NCBI RefSeq assembly: GCF_900156255.1
Contig: NZ_FTMK01000023.1
Location: forward strand, 1 to 39,292
DNA: 39,292 nucleotides
Reading direction: 5' to 3'
Source of the DNA: Paracoccus thiocyanatus
Lineage (GTDB): Bacteria; Pseudomonadota; Alphaproteobacteria; Rhodobacterales; Rhodobacteraceae
In this document: piece by piece, positions 9,579 to 17,422 of the stretch
How positions within the stretch are numbered: position 1 is the stretch's first letter
Layout: each line of letters starts with the position of its first letter
Translations under genes and position numbers: made by a program
The notes under the pieces: model-generated
What the model saw: the letters and a program-made list of their open reading frames with translations, nothing else
Database searches by the model: none
Told to the model about the DNA's origin: nothing

Positions 9579-10441
9579 GACGCCCTCTTCAACTCGCGCA
9601 GCGCGGTTTCCAGCGCGCCGAAGGACGGGCGCACATGTTCGGGCGCGGATTGCCGGCCCACCTCGACGCAAAGATTGGTCGCGTGCTGGTGCAGGCCCGC
9701 CACCAGAACGGATTTGATCACGTCATAGAAAGCCTGGTCCTGCTTGGTCACGGCGCTTAGCCGCTGGGCAAAGGGCGCAACGATGCCATAGGCCAGGAAT
9801 ACGCCCAGGAAGGTGCCCACCAGCGCGCCGCCGATCATCTTGCCCAGCACCTCGGGCGGCTGGTCGATCGAGCTCATGGTCTTGATGACGCCCAGCACGG
9901 CCGCGACGATCCCAAGGGCGGGAAGGGCATCCGCCATGTTCTGCAAGGCATGCGGCGCATGCATCGCCTCTTCGTTCATCAGGCCGATGCGTTGCGACAG
10001 CATCTCCTCGACCTGATAGGGGTCGTCATAGTTCAGACTGGCGGAACGCAGCGTGTCGGCGATCAGCGTCACCACATGCTCGTCGCCCAGGATGCGAGGA
10101 TAGGCCTGGAAGATCGGCGAGGCCTGGGGGTTTTCGATATGCTCCTCCAGTTCGACGGGGCTGGTGCGCGCGATCCGCAGCAACTGGAACATCAGGCAAA
10201 GCACGGCCTGGACGTCGGCTTCATGCCAGCGCGGCCCCTTGAGCGAGCGCGCGATGCCGCCAAGCGCCTGCTTGATGACCGCCGTTTCGTTCGACAGCAG
10301 GAACGAGCCGACCGCGGCACCGCCGATCATCATCATCTCGAAGGGCAGCGAGTGCAGGATCACCCCCAGCTTGCCCCCCGCCATCATATACCCGCCGAAG
10401 ACCATCGCGAAGGTCACGACAATGCCGATCATGCCGAACAT
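9575..10441 (-). CDS. motA: Flagellar stator protein MotA
   Basis: MotA forms the five-subunit ring around MotB that turns ion flow into rotation. The 288-residue protein starts MFGMIGIVVTFAMVFGGYMM, a typical first helix, has a second near residue 35, a large cytoplasmic loop with charged helices, and two C-terminal membrane segments (ALPALGIVAAVLGVIKTM and GALVGTFLGVFLAYGIVAPF). The PALGIVAAVLGVIK segment carries the conserved proline of the ion channel. MotB is not adjacent and must be encoded elsewhere. A short gap after the motE-like gene contains TAGGTGA as ribosome binding site. Its stop overlaps the next start. Confidence 0.93.
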   Translation of the reverse strand: MFGMIGIVVTFAMVFGGYMMAGGKLGVILHSLPFEMMMIGGAAVGSFLLSNETAVIKQALGGIARSLKGPRWHEADVQAVLCLMFQLLRIARTSPVELEEHIENPQASPIFQAYPRILGDEHVVTLIADTLRSASLNYDDPYQVEEMLSQRIGLMNEEAMHAPHALQNMADALPALGIVAAVLGVIKTMSSIDQPPEVLGKMIGGALVGTFLGVFLAYGIVAPFAQRLSAVTKQDQAFYDVIKSVLVAGLHQHATNLCVEVGRQSAPEHVRPSFGALETALRELKRAS

Positions 10442-10449
10442 GTATTCAC

Positions 10450-10992
10450 CTATTTCCCGGCAGCCCGAAGGGCGCCCATGTATGAGGTCAGGACCGCGGC
10501 ATGGCCCGGCTCGACCGCGGCCATGATGCGCGCGCCGGTCTCGGGCTGGACCCGAGCCAGGATCTGCGCGGCAAAATCAGGCGGCAGGTTCGACAGGACC
10601 ATCGCCGCCTGTTCGGGCTTCATCTGGTCATAGACCGCGATCAGCCGCGCGATATCCTCGGTTTGGACGTGGTCCTGGCCCTGCCTGCCTTGCGCGATCT
10701 GCTGCTTGAGCTTGCGCAGTTCGACAAGCCTTTCGGTCAGCTGCTTTTCTGCAAAGGCGATCTCGGCCTTGCGGCGGTCCATGTCCTGCATGTAGCGGTC
10801 GATGCGCAGGGCACGCTCGCGCAGCGTCTCGGCCAGCGTCACGGCTTCGGGAACGTCGGTGCAGCCCGCCATCAGTTCGGACGGCTCGGCATGGGCCGTC
10901 AACCGCGACAGCCCGTCCATCAGCATCACTGCCTGGCCGGCCGCGGCCAGGATCATCACGCCGCCCAGGAATGACAGGATCGGCTTACGCAT
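10450..10992 (-). CDS. MotE-like flagellar protein (MgtE N-terminal-like domain)
   Basis: The 180-residue product has an N-terminal membrane or signal segment (PILSFLGGVMILAAAGQAVM), then a coiled coil rich in Lys, Glu and Arg at about residues 55-100. It ends in a helical domain with DQMKPEQAAMVLSNLPPDFA and ARVQPETGARIMAAVEP, the pattern of MgtE-N/FliG-like repeats. In rhizobia, MotE of this type is a periplasmic chaperone for the stator-associated MotC; equivalents in Rhodobacterales flagellar clusters are common. Location directly before motA fits a stator role. I start it at the ATG at 10992, just after the upstream stop. The link to the named MotE is by architecture. Confidence 0.75.
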   Translation of the reverse strand: MRKPILSFLGGVMILAAAGQAVMLMDGLSRLTAHAEPSELMAGCTDVPEAVTLAETLRERALRIDRYMQDMDRRKAEIAFAEKQLTERLVELRKLKQQIAQGRQGQDHVQTEDIARLIAVYDQMKPEQAAMVLSNLPPDFAAQILARVQPETGARIMAAVEPGHAAVLTSYMGALRAAGK

Positions 10993-11332
10993 CGGCCACC
11001 GCCCCTTCCCGCCTGCGGCGGCGTTGCAGCCGGGCCGGCCGCGGCGGTCCCGCCTCGGCGAATTTCTGCTGCAACATCCAGAAGGCGCGCTCCTGCTTGG
11101 CCCGCTCGATCTCGTCGGCAAGCGCCTGGGTCGCCGCGGTGGCTTCGGCCTTGGCCAGAAGGATGGATTTCTCCAGCCTCCCGATCTCGCTGGTCATGAC
11201 GGCGATGGCGCCGCCCAGCCCGGTTTCCAGGTCGTTGAGCTTGCGCAGCCGCCGCGCCAGCATGAAGCAAAAGCCCGACAGCCCGACGCTAAAGGCAATG
11301 AGAATGATCTGTAAAAGCTGGGCAATCGTCAT
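10985..11332 (-). CDS. Flagellar-cluster membrane protein with coiled coil, function unknown
   Basis: This 115-residue protein begins with one membrane helix (MTIAQLLQIILIAFSVGLSG), followed by a long helical stretch at about residues 27-90 with heptad spacing (RRLRKLNDLETGL, IGRLEKSILLAKAEA), and a basic tail with RLQRRRRR. It looks like a membrane-tethered cytoplasmic coiled coil. Proteins of this kind sit between fliL and motE in alphaproteobacterial flagellar clusters and, as I recall, are filed under a DUF6468-type family, but that name is unverified. The ATG at 11332 overlaps the fliL TGA; its own end overlaps the motE-like start by a few bases. Confidence 0.7.
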   Translation of the reverse strand: MTIAQLLQIILIAFSVGLSGFCFMLARRLRKLNDLETGLGGAIAVMTSEIGRLEKSILLAKAEATAATQALADEIERAKQERAFWMLQQKFAEAGPPRPARLQRRRRREGAVADA

Positions 11333-11811
11333 TGGACCCTGAACTCCGTGATAAGGACATCGGTGAAGGCTTCCTTGCCAAGGACATGGATGGCGCGCGT
11401 CGCCAGTTCGTCGCGCACGATGTCCAGGGCGCCCCGCTTTTCGAAGGCCGTCGGGTCGATATCCGCCAGAAAGCTGTTGAAGCCGTCCAGCAGGCGCGGG
11501 ATCAGATGCTCGACCTCGGCGCGGCGGGCCTGGTCGGTCTCGATCTTGATCGTCATCACCAGGGTCCGCGCCCGCGGCCCGGCCAGCGTCAGAACGATCT
11601 GGGGAATGTCGACAAAGACCAGGGCGGGCGCCGCCTCGGCCTCGGCGGCCTTTTCCTTGGCGGCGAAAAACGACATGGGCGACCAGAAGCCAAGCCAGGT
11701 CGAGGCAAATCCCGCCCCGCCCAAGACCACGGCCAGGCCCAGCGGCAGCAGGATGCGGCCGATCCCCCCGCGGGGTTTTTCTTCCGTGTTGATGTCGGCG
11801 ACATCGGTCAT
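11329..11811 (-). CDS. fliL: Flagellar basal-body-associated protein FliL
   Basis: FliL is a single-pass inner-membrane protein that surrounds or supports the stator near the basal body. The 160-residue product has a short cytoplasmic N-terminus, a membrane helix at about residues 19-40 (ILLPLGLAVVLGGAGFA), an alanine/glutamate linker, and a periplasmic domain with FVDIPQIVLTLAGPRARTLV and a C-terminal VLITEFRVQ, both typical of FliL. It is the first gene of the minus-strand flagellar operon and starts 116 bp from divergent fliF, with a CtrA-like site between them. Confidence 0.92.
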   Translation of the reverse strand: MTDVADINTEEKPRGGIGRILLPLGLAVVLGGAGFASTWLGFWSPMSFFAAKEKAAEAEAAPALVFVDIPQIVLTLAGPRARTLVMTIKIETDQARRAEVEHLIPRLLDGFNSFLADIDPTAFEKRGALDIVRDELATRAIHVLGKEAFTDVLITEFRVQ

Positions 11812-11853
11812 GGTGATTCTCCATCCGTCCGGGGTCTGGATATCACCTGCGGG

Positions 11854-11868
11854 CTAACCAATTCTTAA
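11854..11868. promoter_or_regulatory. CtrA-like box in the divergent fliL/fliF control region
   Basis: The plus strand reads CTAA-N7-TTAA, and the minus strand TTAA-N7-TTAG. Seven of eight specified bases match the CtrA consensus TTAA-N7-TTAA. It lies 43 bp upstream of the fliL start and about 60 bp upstream of fliF, in the only spacer serving both operons. In Rhodobacteraceae, CtrA commonly activates flagellar genes, so control of both transcripts is a reasonable inference. Confidence 0.5.
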
Positions 11869-11927
11869 TCGCCCCCGTGCCATGAAGGTCGCGACAAGGA
11901 TCAAGGCGATTCGAGAAGGGGGCGGCT

Positions 11928-13496
11928 TTGCTGAAGTTGCAGGACTACTGGCGCGAAAGAAGCGCAAGACAAAGGGCTGTGCTGGCGGCGGCTTTCCTGT
12001 TCACGTTTGCCGCCATTGCCGGGCTGTCATGGCTGGCCAGCCGGCCGGGCATGGCGCTGCTTTATTCCGGGCTCGATCCGCAGGAATCCGGGGCCGTCAT
12101 GGCGGCGGTGGAAAAATCCGGTATCGCCTATGAAATCCGCGGCGATTCGATCTGGGTCGCGGAAAGCCGGCGGGACGAATTGCGCATGGCGCTGGCCGGC
12201 GAAGGGCTGCCCTCGGCCGGCAGCAGCGGGTACGAGATCCTGGACGGCATGTCGGGCTTTGGCACCACCTCGCAGATGTTCGACGCCGCCTATTGGCGCG
12301 CCAAGGAGGGCGAGTTGGCGCGCACCATCCTGGCCCTGCCCAACGTCAAGGCGGCGCGCGTCCATCTGGCGGTGCCCCAGGGCCGCGGCTATCGGCGCGA
12401 GGCCGAGGCCACCGCCTCGGTGACGCTGACGACCAACGGCACGCCGATCGGCCGCAACCAGGCCAAGGCACTGAAGTTCCTGGTTTCCTCGGGCGTGCCG
12501 GGCATGTCGGCGGACCGCGTTGCGGTGATCGACAGCGAACGCGGTGTCGTTTCCTCGGGCGAGGATTTCGCCGGCGAGGACCGCGAGGCCGAGATGAAGC
12601 GCAATGTCGAACGCATCCTGGCGGCCCATGTCGGCCATGGCAATGCCATCGTCGAGTTGCACCTGGATGTGGTCAACGAATCGGAGCTGCTGACCGAGCA
12701 GCGTTTCGACCCGCAGGAACGCGCGCTGATCTCGCAGGAAAGCGAGGAAAGCGCCGATGAAAGCAGCAATGCCCAGCAAGGCGCGGTCACGGCCGCCTCG
12801 AACCTGCCCGAGGGCCAGGAGAATGCCGGGGACCAGAGCCGGTCCTCGCGGTCGGAAACCCGCCAACGTTCGAATTTCGAGGTTAGCAAGGTCACCCGCG
12901 AGGTGACGCGCCAGCCCGGCGCCACCAGGCGCCTGACGGTCGCCGTGCTGGTCAACGGCACCACCCGGACCGAAGCGAATGGCGACATCGTGCAGGTCCC
13001 GCGCGAAGAGGCCGAGTTGCAGGCACTTCGCGAACTCGTCGCCTCGGCCGTGGGCTTCGACGAGGCGCGGGGCGATGCGATAACCTTGAAATCGCTGCCC
13101 TTCGCCTCCTTGTCCGAGGCGGGCACCCTGGCCAGCGCCGGCGGCTTCCTGTCCAGGCTGGACCTGAACGGACTGATCCGGATCGCCCTGGTCGGCTTTT
13201 TCGCCCTGGCCCTGGCGGCGTTCCTGCTGCGACCGCTTTTGCGCTCCAGGCCCGCTGGCGATCCCGGCCAGGCGCTGCTGGACCGATCCGAACCGCTGCC
13301 GGCCCTTGCAGTCGCCAAGGGCGAACCGCCCCCGGCCACGGGCGCCGCCCATGTCCTTTCCGAGATCGACTTCACCCCGATGGGCGCGGGCGAAGGCGAT
13401 CCGGTCGGCCGGCTGAAAGAGCTGATGAAATCGCGCAAGGACGAAAGCCTGCAAATCCTGTCGGGCTGGATCGAAAAACGTGAGGATGCGCTATGA
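11928..13496 (+). CDS. fliF: Flagellar MS-ring protein FliF
   Basis: FliF builds the MS ring, the membrane base of the flagellum, and binds FliG through its C-terminus. The 522-residue protein has a first membrane helix at about residues 18-40, a YscJ/FliF domain (LLYSGLDPQESGAVMAAVEK through the RVHLAVPQ region), a low-complexity Glu/Ser/Gln section near 260-320, a second membrane helix near residues 412-436 and a C-terminal FliG-binding tail ending LSGWIEKREDAL. No ATG fits; TTG at 11928 after AGAAGGGGG gives the expected MLKLQDYW start, and a second TTG at 11937 is possible. The stop overlaps the fliH start (ATGA). Confidence 0.93.
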   Translation: MLKLQDYWRERSARQRAVLAAAFLFTFAAIAGLSWLASRPGMALLYSGLDPQESGAVMAAVEKSGIAYEIRGDSIWVAESRRDELRMALAGEGLPSAGSSGYEILDGMSGFGTTSQMFDAAYWRAKEGELARTILALPNVKAARVHLAVPQGRGYRREAEATASVTLTTNGTPIGRNQAKALKFLVSSGVPGMSADRVAVIDSERGVVSSGEDFAGEDREAEMKRNVERILAAHVGHGNAIVELHLDVVNESELLTEQRFDPQERALISQESEESADESSNAQQGAVTAASNLPEGQENAGDQSRSSRSETRQRSNFEVSKVTREVTRQPGATRRLTVAVLVNGTTRTEANGDIVQVPREEAELQALRELVASAVGFDEARGDAITLKSLPFASLSEAGTLASAGGFLSRLDLNGLIRIALVGFFALALAAFLLRPLLRSRPAGDPGQALLDRSEPLPALAVAKGEPPPATGAAHVLSEIDFTPMGAGEGDPVGRLKELMKSRKDESLQILSGWIEKREDAL

Positions 13497-14053
13497 GACC
13501 GGCGGTGCTTCGCCTTGATTCCTTTTCCTCGGGTCCATCTACCGGGGCGCAGCTTGCGGCGGCGGCCGCGCGCGAAGAAGCCTTTCAGCTGGGCTACGAA
13601 AAGGGCCTGGCCGAGGGGCGCGAAGGCAGCCTGGATGCCCTGACCGACACGCTGGCCGAGCTGGGCCGCGACATGCAGGCCAGCCAGCAAGCCGAAGCCG
13701 CGCTGCGCCGCGAACTGCGCGCCGCGCTGGCGCCGGTGCTGCACACGATCGTCGACCTGCTGGGACCGCGCTCGGAAAAAGAGCGGCTGCGGCATGCACT
13801 GGGCGAAGAACTGGCGCGGATCGTCGAGCATGTGCCCGATCGCACCGTGATCCTGCGCTGTCCCCAGGACCTGCAACCGGATCTGGCGGATTGCATTGAC
13901 CGCGCGCGCTTTCTCCAGGCCCGGATCGAGCCTCTTTCGGCCGGGCTGGACAGGGTGGAGCTGGCCGCGGGCCAGGGCAGCATCATCTTGGACCCTTCGC
14001 TTTTCACCGCGAGGTTGAAAGCAATCATCGACGACATCAAGACCGGGGAGTGA
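13493..14053 (+). CDS. fliH: FliH-like flagellar assembly protein
   Basis: FliH regulates and anchors the export ATPase FliI. This 186-residue protein has the family layout: an N-terminal region with AFQLGYEKGLAEGREG, a helical and coiled middle with many Ala, Arg and Glu, and a C-terminal alpha/beta domain with PLSAGLDRVELAAGQGSIIL. Sequence similarity in the FliH family is low, so the call leans on layout and on position between fliF and fliN. FliI itself is not in the window. It overlaps fliF by four bases. Confidence 0.75.
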   Translation: MRPAVLRLDSFSSGPSTGAQLAAAAAREEAFQLGYEKGLAEGREGSLDALTDTLAELGRDMQASQQAEAALRRELRAALAPVLHTIVDLLGPRSEKERLRHALGEELARIVEHVPDRTVILRCPQDLQPDLADCIDRARFLQARIEPLSAGLDRVELAAGQGSIILDPSLFTARLKAIIDDIKTGE

Positions 14054-14054
14054 C

Positions 14055-14312
14055 ATGGACGATATTGCAAGCCTGATCGCCACAGACCAGATACAGGTCG
14101 AAATCACCATCCGGCTGGGCGCCACGCGGCTAAGCGTCGCCGAGCTTTCGCGCCTGCGGCCCGACGACATCCTGACACTGGACCAGGACATGTCGGACGG
14201 CGTCGAGATCTGCGTCGGCGACAAGGTCATCGCCCGCGGCGAACTCGTCTCGGGGGACGAGACCGACAACAGGCTTTGCGTCCGCATCCTTGGCCCGGCC
14301 GGCGCGGCGTGA
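14055..14312 (+). CDS. fliN: Flagellar motor switch protein FliN
   Basis: FliN forms the lower part of the C ring and helps in switching and export. The 85-residue protein is essentially a single SpoA domain: VEITIRLGATRLSVAELSRL, LRPDDILTLD, then IARGELVSGDETDNRLCVRI, each matching the SURF/FliN pattern. It is short but lacks nothing essential, since the extended N-terminus of enteric FliN is variable. GGGGAG precedes the ATG at a good distance. The TGA overlaps the fliP ATG by one base. FliM and FliG are not encoded nearby. Confidence 0.9.
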   Translation: MDDIASLIATDQIQVEITIRLGATRLSVAELSRLRPDDILTLDQDMSDGVEICVGDKVIARGELVSGDETDNRLCVRILGPAGAA

Positions 14313-15046
14313 TGCGGCGGCTTCCCGTCGTTGCGGCGCTGGTGCTTGCGGCGGCATTGCCGCAGGCCGGCCTGGCGCAGGAGCTGCCGCTTGTCGACGC
14401 GGCCGGGCTGGACGCCGTGGCCGGCGGCATCGGCAGGCACTCGATCACGCTTCTGGCGGTCATGACGGCGTTGTCGCTGGCGCCGGGCATCGCCATCATG
14501 GTCACCTGCTTTCCCTTTATCGTCACGGTGCTGTCGATCCTGCGCGTATCCATGGGATTGCAGCAATCGCCGCCGAACATGTTGATCGTCAGCCTGGCCA
14601 TGTTCCTGACCTGGTTCGTGATGAACCCGGTGCTGACCGAGGCCTGGGATGTCGCGGGCGCACCGCTTCGCGACGGCCAGATCACCGTCACGCAAGCCTT
14701 CGAACGCGGCATCGTGCCCTTTCGCGGCTTCATGGAGCAGCGCACCGACCCCGAGATGATGGCAGCCCTGGCCGAGGTCGCGCCCGATCCGCAGGCACCG
14801 CCCGACCGGCTGTCCGTGCTGGTCCCGGCCTTCATGCTGAGCGAGATCCAGCGCGCCTTCGAAATCGGCTTTCTGGTGGCGCTGCCTTTCCTGATCATCG
14901 ACCTGGTTGTGTCGGCGGTGCTGATGTCGATGGGCATGATGATGGTGCCGCCGGTGGTCGTGGCATTGCCCTTCAAGCTGGCCTTCTTTGTCGTGGTGGA
15001 CGGTTGGGGCATGATTGCGGCGGCGCTGGTGCGCAGCTATCAATAG
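14312..15046 (+). CDS. fliP: Flagellar export gate protein FliP
   Basis: FliP is the core channel subunit of the export gate. The 244-residue protein starts with a cleavable signal peptide (MRRLPVVAALVLAAALPQAG, then LAQ), as usual for FliP. It has membrane segments with TALSLAPGIAIMVTCFPFIV and the signature region SILRVSMGLQQSPPNMLIVS. Near the end, FEIGFLVALPFLIIDLVVSA and SMGMMMVPP are family hallmarks. I use the ATG at 14312, which overlaps the fliN stop (TGATG); the open frame extends further upstream but only into fliN. It is the last gene of the plus-strand operon in the window. Confidence 0.95.
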   Translation: MRRLPVVAALVLAAALPQAGLAQELPLVDAAGLDAVAGGIGRHSITLLAVMTALSLAPGIAIMVTCFPFIVTVLSILRVSMGLQQSPPNMLIVSLAMFLTWFVMNPVLTEAWDVAGAPLRDGQITVTQAFERGIVPFRGFMEQRTDPEMMAALAEVAPDPQAPPDRLSVLVPAFMLSEIQRAFEIGFLVALPFLIIDLVVSAVLMSMGMMMVPPVVVALPFKLAFFVVVDGWGMIAAALVRSYQ

Positions 15047-15070
15047 CGGGCCGGCATCCGCAGATCGAGG

Positions 15071-15104
15071 CCGGACTCGCCGCGCCCGGTCCGCGCCGGT
15101 CCGG
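15071..15104 (+). terminator. Possible hairpin after fliP
   Basis: CCGGAC (15071-15076) pairs with GTCCGG (15099-15104), and inside it CGCG (15081-15084) pairs with CGCG (15092-15095). The structure lies 25 nt after the fliP stop and before the efflux operon. No T run follows, so it may be a Rho-type or merely a GC-rich hairpin. Confidence 0.25.
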
Positions 15105-15230
15105 TCATCGGGCAAGGGGATGTATTCGCATGTCGCAGTGGCGCCGCGCGGCGGCCCGGATCAAAGCCATATCCGCCAGGCCATGCAGCCCGGCGCTTCA
15201 GGAGCAGGGAACTTGGACATCCGAACGGGC

Positions 15231-16325
15231 ATGAGAAGCCGGCGGGGCGGCGGCGGGAACGCGCTGCGCCGGTTTCTGCTGGTCCTTGCGCTGGTCCCGG
15301 CCGTCCAGCCTGCCCAGGCGCAGACGACCCTGCGGGTCGAGTTCGTCCAGGTCGAAAGCGCCGAGTTGACCTTTGATGCCGCGCTGACCGGCACCGTGCA
15401 GGCCAAGGACAGCGTCGATATCGGTTTCCGGCTGGGCGGCCGCATCAGCGAAGTCCTGGTGCGCGAAGGCGACCGCGTCACCCAGGGCCAATCGCTGGCC
15501 CGGACCGATCCGCTGCAACAGGAACAGGCGCTTCGCGTGGCCCAGGCGGCGGTGGCCGCGGCCGAGGCGACCGAGGCGCAGGCAAGCCAGGCGCTGGAGC
15601 GCGCGGATGCGATGCTGAAACGCGGCGTGGGCACGCGGGCGGCGCTGGATATGGCAAGCCAGGCGCTGTCCTCGGCCAGCGGCGGGCTGGCGCGGTCCCG
15701 CGCGGCGCTTGGCCAGGCACGGCGCGCGCTGGACGACACGGTGATCCGGGCCCCCGGCGACGCCATCGTCACCGCCCGCTGGGCAGATCCGGGACAGATC
15801 GTGGGGGCGGCGCAAAAGGTGATCTCGCTGGCCTCGGCGACGGGGCGCGAGGCGGTGTTCCAGACCCCCGACACGCCGCTGCTGCGCGATGCGGTGGGCG
15901 CACCCGTCAGCTTGACGGGGATCGACTTTCCCGATCTGCACATGACCGCGCGCGTGACGGAAATCGCGCCGCTGGTCGATCCGGCCACCGGATCGGTCAC
16001 GGTGCGGGCGGAAATCGACGACGCCCCGCCGACCGCCAGCCTGCTGGGCGCGGCGGTGCGCGGCGCCGTGCATTTCCCCGCCGGCCGCGGCATTGCCGTG
16101 CCCTGGACCGCGCTGACTTCGATGGAAAGCGGCCCGGCCGTCTGGCTGGTCGGCGACGATAGCCGGGTCACGCTGACCGCGGTGCAGATCGAGCGCTTTG
16201 CCAATGGCCGGGTCATCCTGGGCGCCGGGGTCAGCCCCGGTCAGACCGTGGTCGGGGCGGGATCGCAAATGCTTTATCCGGGCCGGCTGGTGACGGACGC
16301 ATCCTCATCCACGGGGCAAGACTGA
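15231..16325 (+). CDS. RND efflux membrane-fusion (periplasmic adaptor) protein 1
   Basis: Adaptor proteins of this family join an inner-membrane RND pump to an outer-membrane channel. The product (364 residues from the ATG at 15231) has a signal peptide ending QPAQAQ, a lipoyl-like beta domain (VDIGFRLGGRISEVLVREGD), an alpha-helical hairpin rich in Ala, Gln and Arg at about residues 85-160, the second lipoyl half (DDTVIRAPGDAIVTARWADP) and C-terminal beta-barrel domains. A TTG at 15213 with GGAGCAGGGAAC in front is an alternative start giving six more residues. The TGA overlaps the next ATG by one base. Substrate cannot be predicted. Confidence 0.85.
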   Translation: MRSRRGGGGNALRRFLLVLALVPAVQPAQAQTTLRVEFVQVESAELTFDAALTGTVQAKDSVDIGFRLGGRISEVLVREGDRVTQGQSLARTDPLQQEQALRVAQAAVAAAEATEAQASQALERADAMLKRGVGTRAALDMASQALSSASGGLARSRAALGQARRALDDTVIRAPGDAIVTARWADPGQIVGAAQKVISLASATGREAVFQTPDTPLLRDAVGAPVSLTGIDFPDLHMTARVTEIAPLVDPATGSVTVRAEIDDAPPTASLLGAAVRGAVHFPAGRGIAVPWTALTSMESGPAVWLVGDDSRVTLTAVQIERFANGRVILGAGVSPGQTVVGAGSQMLYPGRLVTDASSSTGQD

Positions 16326-17422
16326 TGCACAAGGGCCCGATCACGGCATTTCTGGTCTTGCTGGCGCTGGCGGGGGCGGCTTCCGGCTTTGACCTGCCCT
16401 GGCAAAAGCCGCCACCCGCGCCCGCCGCCGGCATTCGCCCGGTGGTCAGCATCCTTGTCGGCGACACCCAGGCCGCCGGCCATTCCGTTCCCGGCGTGAT
16501 CGTGGCCCGGATCGAGGTCGCCCTGGGCTTCCAGACCCTTGGCCGGGTGACGGCGCGCAATGTCGATATCGGCGATGTCGTCCGGCGCGGCGATGTGATG
16601 GCGACGCTGAACCCCGACGATCTGCAAGGCGATGTCCGCGCGGCGCAGGCAGCGGTCGAGGCGGCGCAGGTCGAACTGCGCACCGCCGAGGCCACGGCCC
16701 AGCGCACGCGGGCGCTGGCGGGGCGCAACGTGGCCTCGACCGCGCAACTGGAACAGGCCGAGCGCGCGCTGGCCGCCGCGCAGGCCGCCGCGCAGCAGGC
16801 GCAATCCGAACTGGTCCGCGCCCGCGATACCGCCGGCTTCGCCGAGATGCGCGCGCCCTTTGACGGGGTGGTCAGCGCGACCTTTGCCAATGCCGGCGCG
16901 GTCGTCAGCGCGGGCGAACCGGTGCTGCGGCTTTCGACCCAGGACGGGATCGAGGCGGTGATCGACCTGCCCGACACCGTCCTGTCCCGCGTCAGGCAGG
17001 GCGACCCCTACGAGGTCTGGACGGAAAACGAACCCGGCCGCATCCTGCCCGCGACCGTGTCGCAGATCGAGCCGGTGGCGGATGCCGCGACCAGGACCCG
17101 GCGCATCCATCTGGCGCTGGAACAGGATGCGGACCTGCGCTTGGGGGCATTGGTGCGCGCCCGCCCGGCCGGCGCCGCCGCCGCGCGGCTGGTCCTGCCC
17201 CAGGCCGCCGTGCTTGAACGCGATGGCGCCGAACTGGTCTGGGTGGTCAGCCGCGACGGCGACCGGGCCACCGTGGCCCTGCGCCGCGTGCAGACCGCCG
17301 GCCCGGCGCCGGGCGGGCGCCTGACCATCGCCTCGGGCCTTGCCGAGGGCGAAGAGGTGGTGATCCGCGGCATCCATTCCCTGACCGAGGGCCAAATCGT
17401 GGGAGCCAGCGTGACACCATGA
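16325..17422 (+). CDS. RND efflux membrane-fusion (periplasmic adaptor) protein 2
   Basis: This 365-residue adaptor is related to the preceding one and has the same layout: an N-terminal membrane anchor or signal (AFLVLLALAGAASG), a lipoyl half (LGRVTARNVDIGDVVRRGDV), an alpha hairpin with Ala/Gln-rich heptads, a second lipoyl half (MRAPFDGVVSATFANAGAVV), and barrel and membrane-proximal domains ending in LAEGEEVVIRGIHSL. It overlaps both neighbours (TGATG before, ATGA after), so the three genes form one translationally coupled unit. Two adjacent adaptors with one pump suggest a mixed adaptor ring, as known for some heteromeric RND systems. Confidence 0.87.
   Translation: MHKGPITAFLVLLALAGAASGFDLPWQKPPPAPAAGIRPVVSILVGDTQAAGHSVPGVIVARIEVALGFQTLGRVTARNVDIGDVVRRGDVMATLNPDDLQGDVRAAQAAVEAAQVELRTAEATAQRTRALAGRNVASTAQLEQAERALAAAQAAAQQAQSELVRARDTAGFAEMRAPFDGVVSATFANAGAVVSAGEPVLRLSTQDGIEAVIDLPDTVLSRVRQGDPYEVWTENEPGRILPATVSQIEPVADAATRTRRIHLALEQDADLRLGALVRARPAGAAAARLVLPQAAVLERDGAELVWVVSRDGDRATVALRRVQTAGPAPGGRLTIASGLAEGEEVVIRGIHSLTEGQIVGASVTP

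Noticed and set aside
12389..15115. Long minus-strand frame opposite fliF-fliP
   Set aside because: Antisense to four recognised flagellar genes and low-complexity in translation.
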